64,000 nucleotides of DNA from Alcanivorax sp. 24 (GCF_004360225.1 NZ_SNUA01000013.1:62001-126000); one strand, 5' to 3'. Counted from the first letter of the stretch, positions 8,570 through 19,102 are shown. The notes: generated by a model not told the origin, from the sequence alone. A program made the numbers and translations.

Positions 8570-8686
8570 GCCCCCTCCACCAATTCGTCGTCTTTTGCAC
8601 TTGGCAGACCCGCCAGTATGGGGAACAGTATTCTGATGCCTGTTGGCGTATCACAAGAACATAAAGAAGAGCACAAGGAGAGACCC

Positions 8687-10036
8687 ATGACCCTGAGATC
8701 CGCGATCCGAGCCCCTCTGGCCGCCGCTGTGCTGTTGGCGGGCACGGTTGTTCATGCCGCCGATGCCAACCTGGTGGAACGGGTGCAGCAGCTGGCCGAA
8801 GCCCAGAGCGGCGACCTGGAAAAGACCTTCAAGCATCTGCACGCCAATCCGGAACTGGGGTTCCACGAAACCGAAACCTCGGCGATGGTGGCCAAGCGGC
8901 TGAAGAAGCTGGGTTATCAGGTGCATACCGGTATCGGCGGCACCGGTGTGGCGGCGGTACTCAAGAATGGTGACGGCCCGGTGGTCATGTTCCGCAGCGA
9001 TATGGACGCGCTGCCGGTGAAGGAAGACACCGATCTGCCTTACGCCAGTGACAAGCAGGTGACTCTGCCGGATGGCGGCCAGACCTACGTGATGCACGCC
9101 TGCGGTCATGACAGCCACGTCAGCTGGCTGTTGGGCATCGCCGAAGTGATGAAGGAAACCCGCAAGGACTGGTCCGGCACCCTGGTACTGGTGGCGCAGC
9201 CGGCGGAAGAATTGATCGAGGGCGCCCAGGCCATGGTGGACGACGGGCTCTACGACAAGGTGCCCGAGCCGGAACTGCTGATCGCCGCCCACGTCTTCCC
9301 GATCTGGGCATCGGGCACGGTGGCGGTGCGCGCCGGCCGCCGAATGGCCGGTTCCGACGCCCTGGATGTGACCCTGCATGGCATCGGCGGTCACGGCTCC
9401 GCGCCGCAGCACACCATCGATCCGGTGGTGTTGGGAGCGCGTTCGGTAATGGCCTACCAGACCATTGTCAGCCGCAACGTGGACCCGCAGCAGCCGGCGG
9501 TGCTGACCGTGGGCAGTGTGCAAATCGGCGAAGCCAATAACGTGATTCCGGATAACGGCGTGCTCAAGTTGAACCTGCGCTGGTATGAGAAACCGGTCCG
9601 TGAGCAATTGCTCAGTGCGATCAAGCGGGAAACCAACGGTATTGCCAAGGCCGCCGGGGTGCCGGAGGACCGCATGCCCGAATACACCATGAAAGGGTAC
9701 GCCGAGCCAGTCTACAACGACGATGCGCTGGTGGACTGGGCCAAGCCGGTGCTGGCCTCGGTGTTGGGGGAGAAAGCGTTGATGCCGGGCTTTCCGCCGG
9801 TAATGGGGTCCGAGGATTTCCCGTTGCTGGTCTCCGGCCTGGAGAATACCAAGACGCTGTTCATGGAAGTCGGCGGGGGGGCTCCGGACGTGACCAAGGT
9901 TTACATGGAAACCGGCAAGTTGCCGCCGATGAACCACAATCCCAAGTTCGAGATCAAGAACCCGGCGCTGGCGATCACCACCGCGGTGAAGGCGGGCAGT
10001 ATGCTGCTGCTGGATTCGTTGAAGCCGAAAGGCTGA
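8687..10036 (+). CDS. Secreted M20 family amidohydrolase (AbgA/hippurate hydrolase-like)
   Basis: 449 residues from the ATG with AAGGAG six bases upstream; the frame stays open further upstream only through the heptamer repeat. An N-terminal Sec signal (hydrophobic AAAVLLAGTVVHAADA) indicates periplasmic export. The M20D metal-binding and catalytic motifs are present: H-A-C-G-H-D at 137-142 and the Glu pair in Q-P-A-E-E-L at 174-175, followed by the dimerisation domain with G-I-G-G-H-G-S-A-P. Family members cleave N-acyl amino acids or aminobenzoyl-glutamate. The exported form suggests scavenging of acylated amino acids. It appears monocistronic. Confidence 0.88.
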   Translation: MTLRSAIRAPLAAAVLLAGTVVHAADANLVERVQQLAEAQSGDLEKTFKHLHANPELGFHETETSAMVAKRLKKLGYQVHTGIGGTGVAAVLKNGDGPVVMFRSDMDALPVKEDTDLPYASDKQVTLPDGGQTYVMHACGHDSHVSWLLGIAEVMKETRKDWSGTLVLVAQPAEELIEGAQAMVDDGLYDKVPEPELLIAAHVFPIWASGTVAVRAGRRMAGSDALDVTLHGIGGHGSAPQHTIDPVVLGARSVMAYQTIVSRNVDPQQPAVLTVGSVQIGEANNVIPDNGVLKLNLRWYEKPVREQLLSAIKRETNGIAKAAGVPEDRMPEYTMKGYAEPVYNDDALVDWAKPVLASVLGEKALMPGFPPVMGSEDFPLLVSGLENTKTLFMEVGGGAPDVTKVYMETGKLPPMNHNPKFEIKNPALAITTAVKAGSMLLLDSLKPKG

Positions 10037-10083
10037 GCCGCTGGCGAGACGGATCGCGGCTCACGAGCCAGTGGTGTCCGATA

Positions 10084-10153
10084 ATTCGCTGGCAAGCCTG
10101 CTTCTCACAGAGGGGCTAGGAAGCCGCTGTGGGAAGCTGGCTTGCCAGCGAAT
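10084..10153. repeat. REP-like palindromic repeat
   Basis: Starts ATTCGCTGGCAAGCC and ends GCTTGCCAGCGAAT, with GCCGCTGTGGGAAGC before the right arm. It lies between the convergent M20 and fghA genes, where it may also act as a bidirectional transcript end. Confidence 0.82.
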
Positions 10154-10189
10154 CGGGCGAACCCACCAGCCGCGACCTCTTTTGACCGG

Positions 10190-11041
10190 TCAGGCGCTGC
10201 GCAGATGATGCGCGTGATAGCGCAAATGGTCGTCGATAAAGCTGGCGATGAAGAAATAGGAATGGTCGTAACCGGGTTGCATGCGCAACGTCAGCGGTAC
10301 TTCCGCTTCCTTGCAGGCGGCCTGCAGGGCTTCCGGCTTTAGTTGCCCGTCCTGATAGAAATTATCGGCGTCCCCCTGATCGACCATCAGCGCCAGATCA
10401 CTTCCGTGGCTTTTAACCAGCTCGCAGGCGTCCCATTCCCGCCAGTCCGTCTTGTCCTTGCCCAGATACCCGGTGAAGGCGAATTCCCCCCAGGGGCATT
10501 GGCTTGGATTACAGATGGGAGCGAACGCGGATACCGAAGTGTAACGGCCCGGGTTCTTGAGGGCGCAGATCAACGCGCCGTGCCCACCCATGGAGTGGCC
10601 GCTGATGGCCGCCTTGCCATTCAGCGGAAAGTGCGTTTCCAGCAAGGCCGGCAATTCCTCGGTGACATAGTCGTACATGTGGTAATGCCGGTTCCACGGT
10701 GATTCGGTGGCGTTGACATAGAAACCGGCGCCGGAGCCGAAATCGTAGCGTTCGTGCTCTCCGGGCAGCTCGGTGCCCCGGGGGCTGGTATCGGGGCAGA
10801 TGATGGCAATGCCCAGCTCCGCGGCGATGCGCTGGGCGCCGGCTTTCTGCATGAAGTTTTCGTCGGTGCAGGTGAGGCCGGACAACCACCACAGCAAGGG
10901 CACGGATTTTTCTTCCGCCGCCGGTGGTAAATAGATGGCGAAGATCATGTCGCAGTGCAGAGCGTCACTGCGGTGTTTGTAACGTTTCAGCCAACCGCCG
11001 AAGGACTTGGTGGCGGAGATCAGTTCCAGTTCGTCGGACAT
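10190..11041 (-). CDS. fghA: S-formylglutathione hydrolase
   Basis: 283 residues; the start at MSDELEL was preferred over one nine codons upstream because the family begins there. It is an esterase-D fold: nucleophile Ser150 in G-H-S-M-G-G, acid Asp224 in Q-G-D-A-D-N-F, and His260 in G-Y-D-H-S-Y. It hydrolyses S-formylglutathione to formate and glutathione, the second step of glutathione-dependent formaldehyde detoxification. It follows adhC on the same strand with a 110-bp gap containing repeats, so the two are probably co-transcribed. Confidence 0.95.
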   Translation of the reverse strand: MSDELELISATKSFGGWLKRYKHRSDALHCDMIFAIYLPPAAEEKSVPLLWWLSGLTCTDENFMQKAGAQRIAAELGIAIICPDTSPRGTELPGEHERYDFGSGAGFYVNATESPWNRHYHMYDYVTEELPALLETHFPLNGKAAISGHSMGGHGALICALKNPGRYTSVSAFAPICNPSQCPWGEFAFTGYLGKDKTDWREWDACELVKSHGSDLALMVDQGDADNFYQDGQLKPEALQAACKEAEVPLTLRMQPGYDHSYFFIASFIDDHLRYHAHHLRSA

Positions 11042-11060
11042 GTTCTTTCTCCGAAAGATT

Positions 11061-11145
11061 GCTTGCACGCAACACGCTTCACGCTTGCACGCAATGCGGT
11101 GACCCTGTGCCTGGCGTGCAAGCGCGTTGCGTGTATGCGTGCGGG
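11061..11145. repeat. Short GC-rich interspersed repeats in inverted pair
   Basis: GCTTGCACGCAACACGCTTC and further GCTTGCACGC copies face GGCGTGCAAGCGCGTTGCGTG, so the adhC-fghA gap can fold into a hairpin. This is the first full member of the family repeated between genes of several other operons in the window. Confidence 0.75.
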
Positions 11146-11151
11146 CGCGGT

Positions 11152-12303
<1,152 letters not shown>

Positions 12304-12452
12304 TCAACCCATAACGGAAAAACATGGTGTGTTTTCCGCGGACTACCAGGAAACACTCCGGGGGTATCAGCGCCGGGTTGAAGCATCCAGCATCCAGCCC
12401 ATTCTGCCCACAAGTGTACTGGCGGGGCCCGATTCTCTTAAGGCATCATGGC

Positions 12453-12467
12453 GCAATTGATTATTGC
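12453..12467. promoter_or_regulatory. Candidate LysR-type operator between adhC and lysR
   Basis: The inverted repeat GCAAT-N5-ATTGC contains the T-N11-A spacing typical of LysR-family sites. It lies 13 bases before the LysR start in the divergent control region, consistent with autoregulation. Only one site is clear, and its position so close to the start codon is atypical for activation of adhC. Confidence 0.4.
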
Positions 12468-12479
12468 CTGGGAGCAACA

Positions 12480-13352
12480 ATGCAGCATTGGGACCGTATC
12501 GAGGCGTTCGTGGAGGTGGTACGGCGGGGCTCCTTTGCTGGCGCCGCCAAGCGATTGGGGGTGTCCAGTTCCCATGTCAGCCGGCTGGTGGCGCGCCTGG
12601 AAACCCAGCTGGAAACCCAGCTTTTATACCGTACTACCCGCACCTTGCGGCTCACCGACGCGGGTTCGGTGTACTTCGAGCACTGTGCTCAACTGTTCGA
12701 TGGCTTCCAGGAAGCTCTGGCGGCGATTGATGATTACCAGCAACAACCTTCCGGGGTGCTGCGGTTAACCTGTGCGTCCACTTTTGGTGAGAAATACATC
12801 GCGCCGGTGGTCAACGATTTCCTCGCGCGGCACAGCCGCTTGCAGGTCCATATGGAGTTCACCAACCGGCGCGTGGATATCGTCGACGAAGGCTTTGATG
12901 TGGCGATCCGCACCGGCGCTTTGCCGGACTCGTCGCTGATTGCCCGGCGCCTGTGTGACCGCCGGGAGTACGTCGTCGGTTCCGCGGAATACTTCGAGCG
13001 CCATGCCCGTCCCCATACCCTGGGGGAGCTGGCGGCGCACAATTGTCTGCGCGGTTCCCTGGATCACTGGGCCTTCGACGTGGAAGGGCAGCACCGCACC
13101 CAGCGGGTTCAGGGCGGTTGGCGCGCCAATTCCGGTCTGGCCCTGCTTGACGCGGTGCGAAAGGGGCTGGGCCTGGCGCAGTTGCCGGATTACTACGTGG
13201 AAGAGGACCTGGCCTCCGGGCGGCTGGTGTCGGTGTTGGACCAATACGCCTGCGCCCACACCGCGGTGTGGGTGGTTTACCCTCGCCATCGGCACCTGTC
13301 GCCCAAGGTGCGTCAATTCGTCGATTTCCTCATCGAGAACCGGATCCGCTAG
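12480..13352 (+). CDS. LysR family transcriptional regulator
   Basis: 290 residues from the ATG with GGAG upstream; earlier in-frame starts would add an unrelated leader. Residues 1-60 form the winged helix-turn-helix (GSFAGAAKRLGVSSSHVSRLVARLE), and the rest is the periplasmic-binding-like effector domain beginning near G-V-L-R-L-T. It is divergent from adhC-fghA, a common arrangement for regulators of glutathione-dependent formaldehyde oxidation, so it probably controls that pair. The effector is unknown. Confidence 0.9.
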   Translation: MQHWDRIEAFVEVVRRGSFAGAAKRLGVSSSHVSRLVARLETQLETQLLYRTTRTLRLTDAGSVYFEHCAQLFDGFQEALAAIDDYQQQPSGVLRLTCASTFGEKYIAPVVNDFLARHSRLQVHMEFTNRRVDIVDEGFDVAIRTGALPDSSLIARRLCDRREYVVGSAEYFERHARPHTLGELAAHNCLRGSLDHWAFDVEGQHRTQRVQGGWRANSGLALLDAVRKGLGLAQLPDYYVEEDLASGRLVSVLDQYACAHTAVWVVYPRHRHLSPKVRQFVDFLIENRIR

Positions 13353-13389
13353 CGCCGGTCCCTGGCGGGTTGCGCGTCCCTGCCCGGCT

Positions 13390-13857
13390 TCAGTGATGCA
13401 TGGCGAAGGAGACGGATTCCGGCTGGCTCAATCTGAGGAAATCCCCCATGCCCATCTTGATCACTTCCGTATGGGAGCCGGCATTGAACGCCAGCCAGTC
13501 CTGCTTGAGCAGGTTTTCGTCGATGAAGACCCGCATGTTGTAAAGGTTGCCGAACGGCGGTTCGCCGCCCACTTCGCAGAGCGGGAAACGGTCCTTGAAC
13601 TGGTCTTCCCGAGCCAGGGACAGATGGCGGGCGCCCAGGGCCTGGCGCAGACGGTCCGGGTCCACGTACTCATTGGCGGGTAACACCGCCATGGCCAGTT
13701 CGCCGTCCACGGACACGATCACCGTTTTCGCCATGTGATCACCGGGAATGTGCGTGGATTGCGCGGTCTGCGCCGCGGTGGCGGTGGGGGGATGGTTATA
13801 GCAGTGGTAATTCACCTGGTTGCGGTCAAGCAACTCGGTCAAAGCGCGTACGGCCAT
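13390..13857 (-). CDS. YbaK/EbsC family aminoacyl-tRNA deacylase-like protein
   Basis: 155 residues covering a single YbaK/prolyl-tRNA editing domain: HPPTATAAQTAQ near the N-terminus, AKTVIVSVDGELAMAVLPA in the centre, and GGEPPFG followed by FIDENLL. Domain homologues hydrolyse mischarged aminoacyl-tRNAs in trans. The family conserves a lysine in the AK motif, present here in MAKTVIV. It converges with lysR. It follows metF on the same strand, but the 213-bp gap makes an independent transcript more likely. Confidence 0.85.
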   Translation of the reverse strand: MAVRALTELLDRNQVNYHCYNHPPTATAAQTAQSTHIPGDHMAKTVIVSVDGELAMAVLPANEYVDPDRLRQALGARHLSLAREDQFKDRFPLCEVGGEPPFGNLYNMRVFIDENLLKQDWLAFNAGSHTEVIKMGMGDFLRLSQPESVSFAMHH

Positions 13858-14070
13858 GATGCACCTCCTGCCGGTACCGAAAAACCGTGTCCCATTCAGA
13901 ATAAAAAGGGTGGGCTGGAGGGGAAAATACCGTTGGGCTATATGGGCATATCGGCATACAACCGTGGGGCATGAGCCCGCGGAGGCCTGCCGTGCCCCCT
14001 CCGAGAAAGGTCACGCCCGGGATGACGGCACGTTATTCAGAGGCCCCTTATTAAAGTACGGGGAGCGACA

Positions 14071-14898
14071 TTACCGGCCTAGATTATCCAGGATGCGCAG
14101 GCTCGCCTGGGCCTGGTTCATGGTGTAGAAATGCAGGCCCGGCGCGCCCATGGCCAGCAGACGCTCGCACAAGCGAGTCACCACTTCCTCGCCAAAGGCC
14201 TTCACCGCCTGTTCGTCGTCCTTGATATCGTCCAGTTTGCTGCGCAACCAACGTGGAATGTCGGCGCCACAGACGCCGGAAAAGCGGATCAGATTGGCGA
14301 CATTGAGGATCGGCATGATGCCCGGGTAGATCGGAGCGTCGCAGCCGGCACGGCGCAGGGCATCCATGTAGTAGCCGTAGGCGTCGGCGTTATAGAAGTA
14401 CTGGGTCAGCCCATTGTTGGCGCCGGCATCGACCTTGCGCTTGAAGTGAGCGATGTCGTCCTCGAAGCTGCGCGCCTGCGGATGCATCTCCGGATAGGCG
14501 GCCACTTCCAGGGTGAAATGGTCGCCGGTTTCCTCGCGGATCAGACGAACCAGGTCATCGGCGTATTTCACTTCACTTTGCGCGTAGCCCATGCCCGAGG
14601 GCAGGTCGCCGCGCAGGGCGACGATACGGCGCACGCCGCTGTCACGGTAACCGCGAACCAACTCCAGGATTTCCTCCCGGCTCTGCCCAATGCAGCTCAG
14701 GTGTGGCGCGGTATCGGCGTGCTGCTCGCGCAGTTTGCCGACCATTTCACGGGTGTTGTCACGGGTGGAGCCGCCGGCGCCGAAGGTGCAGGAGAAAAAC
14801 GCCGGCTTCTTCGCCAGCAACTTCTGCTGTGTGGTCAGCAGTTTGGTACGTCCTTCATCCGTTTTCGGCGGGAAGAACTCGAAACTGATGCGTTTCAT
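14071..14898 (-). CDS. metF: 5,10-methylenetetrahydrofolate reductase
   Basis: 275 residues beginning MKRISFEFFPPKT, the normal start of MetF; a 14-codon upstream extension is composed of repeat-derived sequence and was rejected. FAD- and folate-binding signatures include C-T-F-G-A-G-G-S-T-R-D-N and the R-G-D-L-P segment. It reduces methylene-THF to 5-methyl-THF for homocysteine remethylation. It is the last gene of the SAM-cycle operon after ahcY. The ribosome site is weak (GAAGCGAG), so translation may be low or coupled. Confidence 0.95.
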   Translation of the reverse strand: MKRISFEFFPPKTDEGRTKLLTTQQKLLAKKPAFFSCTFGAGGSTRDNTREMVGKLREQHADTAPHLSCIGQSREEILELVRGYRDSGVRRIVALRGDLPSGMGYAQSEVKYADDLVRLIREETGDHFTLEVAAYPEMHPQARSFEDDIAHFKRKVDAGANNGLTQYFYNADAYGYYMDALRRAGCDAPIYPGIMPILNVANLIRFSGVCGADIPRWLRSKLDDIKDDEQAVKAFGEEVVTRLCERLLAMGAPGLHFYTMNQAQASLRILDNLGR

Positions 14899-14920
14899 AA
14901 AAAACTCGCTTCGCGAGGCA

Positions 14921-14991
14921 TACACGCCAGCACGCAACACGCTGGCACGCTATTTTGGCGTGTATGCGTGTCAGCGTGCCGCGTGCAAGCG
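14921..14991. repeat. Inverted GC-rich interspersed repeats between ahcY and metF
   Basis: CATACACGCCAGCACGCAAC and CACGCTGGCACGC face TGGCGTGTATGCGTGTCAGC and GTGCCGCGTGCAAGCG. The whole 70-bp spacer is one long imperfect palindrome of this family, so mRNA here should form a stable stem. Confidence 0.8.
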
Positions 14992-16380
14992 TTAGTATTT
15001 GTAATGATCCGGCTTGTACGGCCCGTCGACGCTGACGCCGATGTAGTCGGCCTGTTCGGCGGTCAGGCGGGTCACCACGCCACCGAAGCCCTGCACCATG
15101 TACATGGCCACTTCCTCGTCGAGGTGCTTGGGCAGCACTTCCACCTTGAGCATTTTTTCCTTCACCGCGTCGGAGTGGTTGGCGTAGCCCTGATCGAACA
15201 GATACATCTGCGCCAGTACCTGGTTGGCGAAGGAACCGTCCATGATCCGGCTGGGGTGGCCGGTGGCGTTGCCCAGGTTGACCAGGCGGCCTTCGGAAAG
15301 CAGCAGCAGGAAGTCGGCGCTTTTCTTGTCGCGCCATACTTTGTGCACCTGCGGCTTCACTTCTTCCCATTCCCAGGTCTTGCGCATGAAGGCGGTGTCC
15401 ACTTCATTGTCGAAGTGACCGATGTTGCACACCACCGCGCCTTTCTTCAGCGCCTTGAGCATGTTCGCGTCGCAGACGTTGTAGTTGCCGGTGGTGGTCA
15501 CCAGCAGATCGGTGTTGCCGAGCAGGTCGGCATTGATGGACGCGGCGGAGCCGTCATTAACGCCATCTTTATAGGCGCTGACCACCTCAAAACCGTCCAT
15601 GCAGGCTTGCATGGCGCAGATCGGATCGACCTCGGTCACCTTGACGATCATGCCTTCCTGGCGCAGGGACTGGGCGGACCCTTTGCCCACGTCGCCGTAG
15701 CCCACCACCAGCGCTTTCTTACCGGAGAGCAGGTGGTCGGTGCCGCGTTTGATGGCGTCGTTGAGCGAGTGACGGCAACCGTACTTGTTGTCGTTCTTGC
15801 TCTTGGTGACGGAGTCGTTCACGTTCACCGCCGGCACCTTGAGCGTGCCTTTCTTGAGCATGTCATACAGACGATGCACGCCGGTGGTGGTTTCCTCGGT
15901 GATGCCGTGGATGTTGTTCAGCATCTCCGGGTAGGTATCGTGAATATAGGCGGTGAGGTCGCCGCCGTCGTCCAGGATCATGTTGGCGTCCCACAGGTTG
16001 CCGTCGCCGTTGCGGCAGGTCTGCTCGATGCACCACATGTACTCTTCCTCGGTTTCGCCCTTCCAGGCGAATACCGGCACACCGGCGGCGGCGATGGCGG
16101 CGGCGGCGTGATCCTGAGTGGAGAAGATGTTACAGCTGGACCAGCGCACTTCCGCGCCCAGTTCCTTCAGCGTTTCGATCAGCACCGCGGTCTGGATGGT
16201 CATGTGGATACAGCCGATGATGCGGGCGCCTTTCAGTGGCTGCTCGGCACGATACTTGTCCCGGATCGCCATCAGTGCCGGCATCTCGGTTTCCGCGATC
16301 TCGATCTCCGCCCGACCCCATTGGGCCAGGGAAATGTCGGCGACCTTGTAATCGGCGGTGGGGGTTGCGTTGGCGTTCAT
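14992..16380 (-). CDS. ahcY: Adenosylhomocysteinase (S-adenosylhomocysteine hydrolase)
   Basis: 462 residues from the ATG preceded by GGAGG; upstream in-frame sequence is repeat-derived. The NAD-binding [10 protein letters not shown], the active-site segment [19 protein letters not shown], and the C-terminal K-P-D-H-Y-K-Y are all present. It splits S-adenosylhomocysteine into adenosine and homocysteine, removing the inhibitor of methyltransferases. It lies between metK and metF in the operon. No SAH riboswitch is possible here, because the upstream spacer is only about 55 bp and is filled by repeats. Confidence 0.97.
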   Translation of the reverse strand: MNANATPTADYKVADISLAQWGRAEIEIAETEMPALMAIRDKYRAEQPLKGARIIGCIHMTIQTAVLIETLKELGAEVRWSSCNIFSTQDHAAAAIAAAGVPVFAWKGETEEEYMWCIEQTCRNGDGNLWDANMILDDGGDLTAYIHDTYPEMLNNIHGITEETTTGVHRLYDMLKKGTLKVPAVNVNDSVTKSKNDNKYGCRHSLNDAIKRGTDHLLSGKKALVVGYGDVGKGSAQSLRQEGMIVKVTEVDPICAMQACMDGFEVVSAYKDGVNDGSAASINADLLGNTDLLVTTTGNYNVCDANMLKALKKGAVVCNIGHFDNEVDTAFMRKTWEWEEVKPQVHKVWRDKKSADFLLLLSEGRLVNLGNATGHPSRIMDGSFANQVLAQMYLFDQGYANHSDAVKEKMLKVEVLPKHLDEEVAMYMVQGFGGVVTRLTAEQADYIGVSVDGPYKPDHYKY

Positions 16381-16390
16381 GTTTTCCTCC

Positions 16391-16423
16391 GCTTGCACGC
16401 AACACGCTTGCACGCATCACGCT
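16391..16423. repeat. GC-rich interspersed repeat, ahcY side of the S23-like gene
   Basis: GCTTGCACGCAACACGCTTG followed by CACGCATCACGC. With the copy at 16814 it brackets the four-helix-bundle gene. Confidence 0.75.
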
Positions 16424-16436
16424 AATAAAAACGTTG

Positions 16437-16781
16437 TCAGCTTAACCGGCGGATTAATGCCGCGAGTTGAGCAAACACCTTGTCAATGGGTTCTCGAAGC
16501 AACGTGATATCGAGATATCCCAGCTCTGAAGCAATCAGAGCCTGCGTTTCCAGCTCGAAAAGCGAACCTCTGGCAATATGGAGAAAGCGACGCAGATCCG
16601 CATCACTTCCCCGTCCGTATCCTTCCGCGATATTGGAAGGAATGCTTAGCGCTGAGCGCTGCATTTGTTGAGTCAGTACGAACCTTTCTTCAAGCGGAAA
16701 GGTTCTGGTGACCTCATGAGTGGCCAGGACCAGCTTGACGGCTGATTGCCACACTCGAAGCTCCTTGTAACGTCGATACAT
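16437..16781 (-). CDS. Four-helix bundle protein, S23/23S rRNA intervening-sequence type
   Basis: 114 residues starting MYRRYKELRVWQ, with Q-M-Q-R-S-A-L-S-I-P-S-N-I-A-E-G-Y-G-R and the central F-L-H-I-A-R-G-S-L-F-E-L-E-T-Q. This is the signature of the S23 intervening-sequence protein family, a small four-helix bundle. Such genes are known from insertions in 23S rRNA and from scattered intergenic sites; the biochemical role is unsettled. Here it is wedged between metK and ahcY and bracketed by GC-rich repeats on both sides. That suggests insertion into an older metK-ahcY operon rather than a function in methionine metabolism. Confidence 0.88.
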   Translation of the reverse strand: MYRRYKELRVWQSAVKLVLATHEVTRTFPLEERFVLTQQMQRSALSIPSNIAEGYGRGSDADLRRFLHIARGSLFELETQALIASELGYLDITLLREPIDKVFAQLAALIRRLS

Positions 16782-16813
16782 GGCTCCTCCCTGAGCCTTG
16801 TTTTGATCTTTTC

Positions 16814-16860
16814 TGGCGTGCGCCCCGAAGGGGCGGGCGTGCCGCGTGTTGCGTGTAAGC
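16814..16860. repeat. GC-rich interspersed repeat, metK side of the S23-like gene
   Basis: GGCGTGCGCCCCGAAGGGGC then GTGCCGCGTGTTGCGTGTAAGCG. It is in inverse orientation to the copy at 16391 across the S23-like gene. Confidence 0.72.
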
Positions 16861-16863
16861 GGC

Positions 16864-18012
16864 TTACAATGCCGCCTTCAACACCTCCGCCTTGTCGGTG
16901 TTTTCCCAGCTGAAGCCTTCCCGGCCGAAATGACCGTAGCTGGCGGTGGGGCGGTAGATCGGACGGCGCAGGTCGAGCATTTCGATGATGCCGCGCGGAC
17001 GCAGATCAAAGTGCTCGCGTACCAGTTGCGCGATCTTGTCGTCGCTGATCTTGCCGGTGCCGAAGGTGTTGATGGAAATAGAGGTGGGCTCGGCCACGCC
17101 GATGGCGTAGCTCACCTGAATCTCGCACTTGTCGGCGAGGCCGGCGGCAACGATGTTCTTGGCCACGTAGCGGCCGGCATAGGCGGCGGAGCGGTCCACT
17201 TTGGACGGGTCCTTGCCGGAGAAGGCGCCACCACCGTGGCGCGCCATGCCACCGTAGGTATCGACGATAATCTTGCGTCCGGTCAGGCCACAGTCCCCCA
17301 TCGGGCCGCCGATAACGAAGTTGCCGGTGGGATTGATGTGGTAGAGCGTGTCCTTGTGCAGCCAGTCGGCGGGCAGCACCGGTTTGATGATCTCTTCCAG
17401 CACCGCTTCACGCAGATCGCTCAGCTTGATCTCCGGAGCGTGTTGGGTGGACAGTACCACCGCTTCCACCGCTACCGGCTGGCCGTTTTCGTAGCGCAGC
17501 GTGATCTGGCTCTTGGCGTCCGGGCGCAGCCACGGCAGGGTGCCGTTCTTGCGCAGTTGCGCCTGGCGTTCCACCAGACGGTGAGAGAAATAGATCGGTG
17601 CCGGCATCAGCGTGTCGGTTTCATTGGTGGCGTAGCCGAACATCAGACCCTGGTCGCCGGCGCCGAGGTCTTTGTTGTCCGCCTCATCCACGCCCATGGC
17701 GATGTCCGCGGACTGCTTGCCGATACCGTTGAGCACGGCGCAGCTGGCGCCGTCGAAGCCCACATCGGAGCTGTCGTAACCGATGTCCAGGATCACCTGG
17801 CGGACGATATCTTCCAGTTCAACGTAGGTGTTGGTGCGCACTTCCCCGGCGACAATCGCCATACCGGTTTTCACCAGTGTTTCCACGGCCACGCGAGCGT
17901 GGGGATCGTCGGCGATGATGGCGTCCAGAATCGCATCGGAAATCTGGTCGGCCATTTTGTCCGGGTGGCCTTCGGAGACCGACTCGGAGGTAAAGATGCT
18001 GTATTCACTCAT
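16864..18012 (-). CDS. metK: S-adenosylmethionine synthetase
   Basis: 382 residues, close to E. coli MetK (384). ATP- and metal-binding motifs are present: G-H-P-D-K near residue 16, [11 protein letters not shown], and the P-loop-like [16 protein letters not shown]. It makes SAM from methionine and ATP in the cytoplasm. It follows the ArsR-methyltransferase gene by 45 bp and precedes ahcY and metF, so the operon encodes most of the SAM recycling path. Confidence 0.97.
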   Translation of the reverse strand: MSEYSIFTSESVSEGHPDKMADQISDAILDAIIADDPHARVAVETLVKTGMAIVAGEVRTNTYVELEDIVRQVILDIGYDSSDVGFDGASCAVLNGIGKQSADIAMGVDEADNKDLGAGDQGLMFGYATNETDTLMPAPIYFSHRLVERQAQLRKNGTLPWLRPDAKSQITLRYENGQPVAVEAVVLSTQHAPEIKLSDLREAVLEEIIKPVLPADWLHKDTLYHINPTGNFVIGGPMGDCGLTGRKIIVDTYGGMARHGGGAFSGKDPSKVDRSAAYAGRYVAKNIVAAGLADKCEIQVSYAIGVAEPTSISINTFGTGKISDDKIAQLVREHFDLRPRGIIEMLDLRRPIYRPTASYGHFGREGFSWENTDKAEVLKAAL

Positions 18013-18057
18013 TACCGGTTTACTCCCTCGATTGGGGGTTGACGTTCCACACGGACC

Positions 18058-19071
18058 TCAGAGTCGCTTGTCGATCTCTGTGCCACCGCGTTGAAAGCTG
18101 CGCACCTGCACCTGGAACCCGTTGCGCAGGGCCAGGAACAGACTATCGCGTAAAACCAGGCCGGCACGACCAGCCCAACTCACCAGATCGGCTTCGTCGA
18201 AACCGAGCCAGAAATCACCGCAGGCCTCCACGGCCCACTTTTGGTTATGACGACACAAATCGGTGACCACCACCACCCCGTCCGGGGTCAATTGACGGGC
18301 AGCGGCTTGCAGGGCGGCGGCGGGGGAGGCCAGATGGTGCAGCACCATGTTCATCACCACCGCGTCCACCGCGGGGAGCGTCGTGCCCGCCTCCGGCCAT
18401 TCGCCCAGTACCAGCCGCACATTGTCCAGGCCTTGTTCCGCCACTTCCCGGCGGGCCCGCTCCAGCATGGCTTCGGCGTGATCCAGGGCCAGCACCTGTT
18501 TGAATCGCTGTGCCAGCGGTGCCAGAAAACGGCCATCGCCGGGGCCGATCTCCAGCACCGAGCCATTACCGCTGGTGGCCCGACTGCCCGCGGCCCGATC
18601 CAGTAACTCGCAGGCCTGTTCGGCGTACTGTTCGTGCTCGGCGATCAAGTCCTGATGGCGGGCAAGATCGTCGGCGTGGCGCACGAAAAACGCCCGACTT
18701 TGAGCTGCCCGCTGGGCCTGAACGCCTTGCAGACGTCGGGCGGTCACCGTCTCCAGCGGAGTTTGATCCAGTTGTTCGAACAAGGCTCCGTGCAAGGCGC
18801 TGGTCCGGGTATCCGCCGGCGGCAGCCGGCGCCGATAGAAGATGGAATTCCCCTCCCGGCGCTTCTCCACCAGACCGGCCTGGGCCAACACCTTGAGATG
18901 ATGGCTCATGCCTGACTGCTTCATGGCCATGATCTCGCACAGCTCCAGTACGCCGAAGCTGTTCTGGCCGAGCACCTGCAAAACCTCCAGACGCAAACCA
19001 TCGCCAGCGGCTTTGAGAAAGACCGTCAGATCGTCGAGTCCGGATTGTGTGGCTTCAGCGGGTGCCGTCAT
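18058..19071 (-). CDS. ArsR-family regulator fused to a SAM-dependent methyltransferase domain
   Basis: 337 residues. Residues 10-90 form an ArsR-type winged helix (KAAGDGLRLEVLQVLGQ, then MSHHLKVLAQAGLVEKRREG). Residues 165-310 form a class I methyltransferase fold with SAM motif I V-L-E-I-G-P-G-D-G-R. No metal-binding cysteine pair typical of arsenic sensors is visible. The same fusion sits just upstream of metK in pseudomonads, and an ArsR-type regulator responding to S-adenosylhomocysteine (SahR) is known in other proteobacteria. It therefore probably senses SAM or SAH and controls this operon, including itself. It is the first gene of the operon. Confidence 0.88.
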   Translation of the reverse strand: MTAPAEATQSGLDDLTVFLKAAGDGLRLEVLQVLGQNSFGVLELCEIMAMKQSGMSHHLKVLAQAGLVEKRREGNSIFYRRRLPPADTRTSALHGALFEQLDQTPLETVTARRLQGVQAQRAAQSRAFFVRHADDLARHQDLIAEHEQYAEQACELLDRAAGSRATSGNGSVLEIGPGDGRFLAPLAQRFKQVLALDHAEAMLERARREVAEQGLDNVRLVLGEWPEAGTTLPAVDAVVMNMVLHHLASPAAALQAAARQLTPDGVVVVTDLCRHNQKWAVEACGDFWLGFDEADLVSWAGRAGLVLRDSLFLALRNGFQVQVRSFQRGGTEIDKRL

Positions 19072-19102
19072 GGCGGCGAGTGTAGCCTATCCTCATGGCT
19101 GC

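Noticed and set aside
8483-8686. N-terminal extension of the M20 hydrolase through the heptamer array
   Set aside because: It would encode repeats of a Ser-Gly-Val-Arg-Arg-Pro-Ala type and displace the signal peptide; the ATG at 8687 has an excellent ribosome site.
12324-12479. N-terminal extension of the LysR gene
   Set aside because: The extra 52 codons have no family similarity and run through the divergent control region; the ATG at 12480 has a ribosome site and the normal LysR start.
14131-16425. Long open frame (764 codons) on the plus strand opposite metF and ahcY
   Set aside because: It is antisense to two clearly conserved enzymes, spans their intergenic repeat, and has the His/Gln/Val-rich composition typical of the complement of GC-rich genes.
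16381-16436. SAH riboswitch before ahcY
   Set aside because: The spacer is only about 55 bp and consists of a GC-rich repeat; no riboswitch core is visible. The short gap before metK (18013-18057) also holds none.
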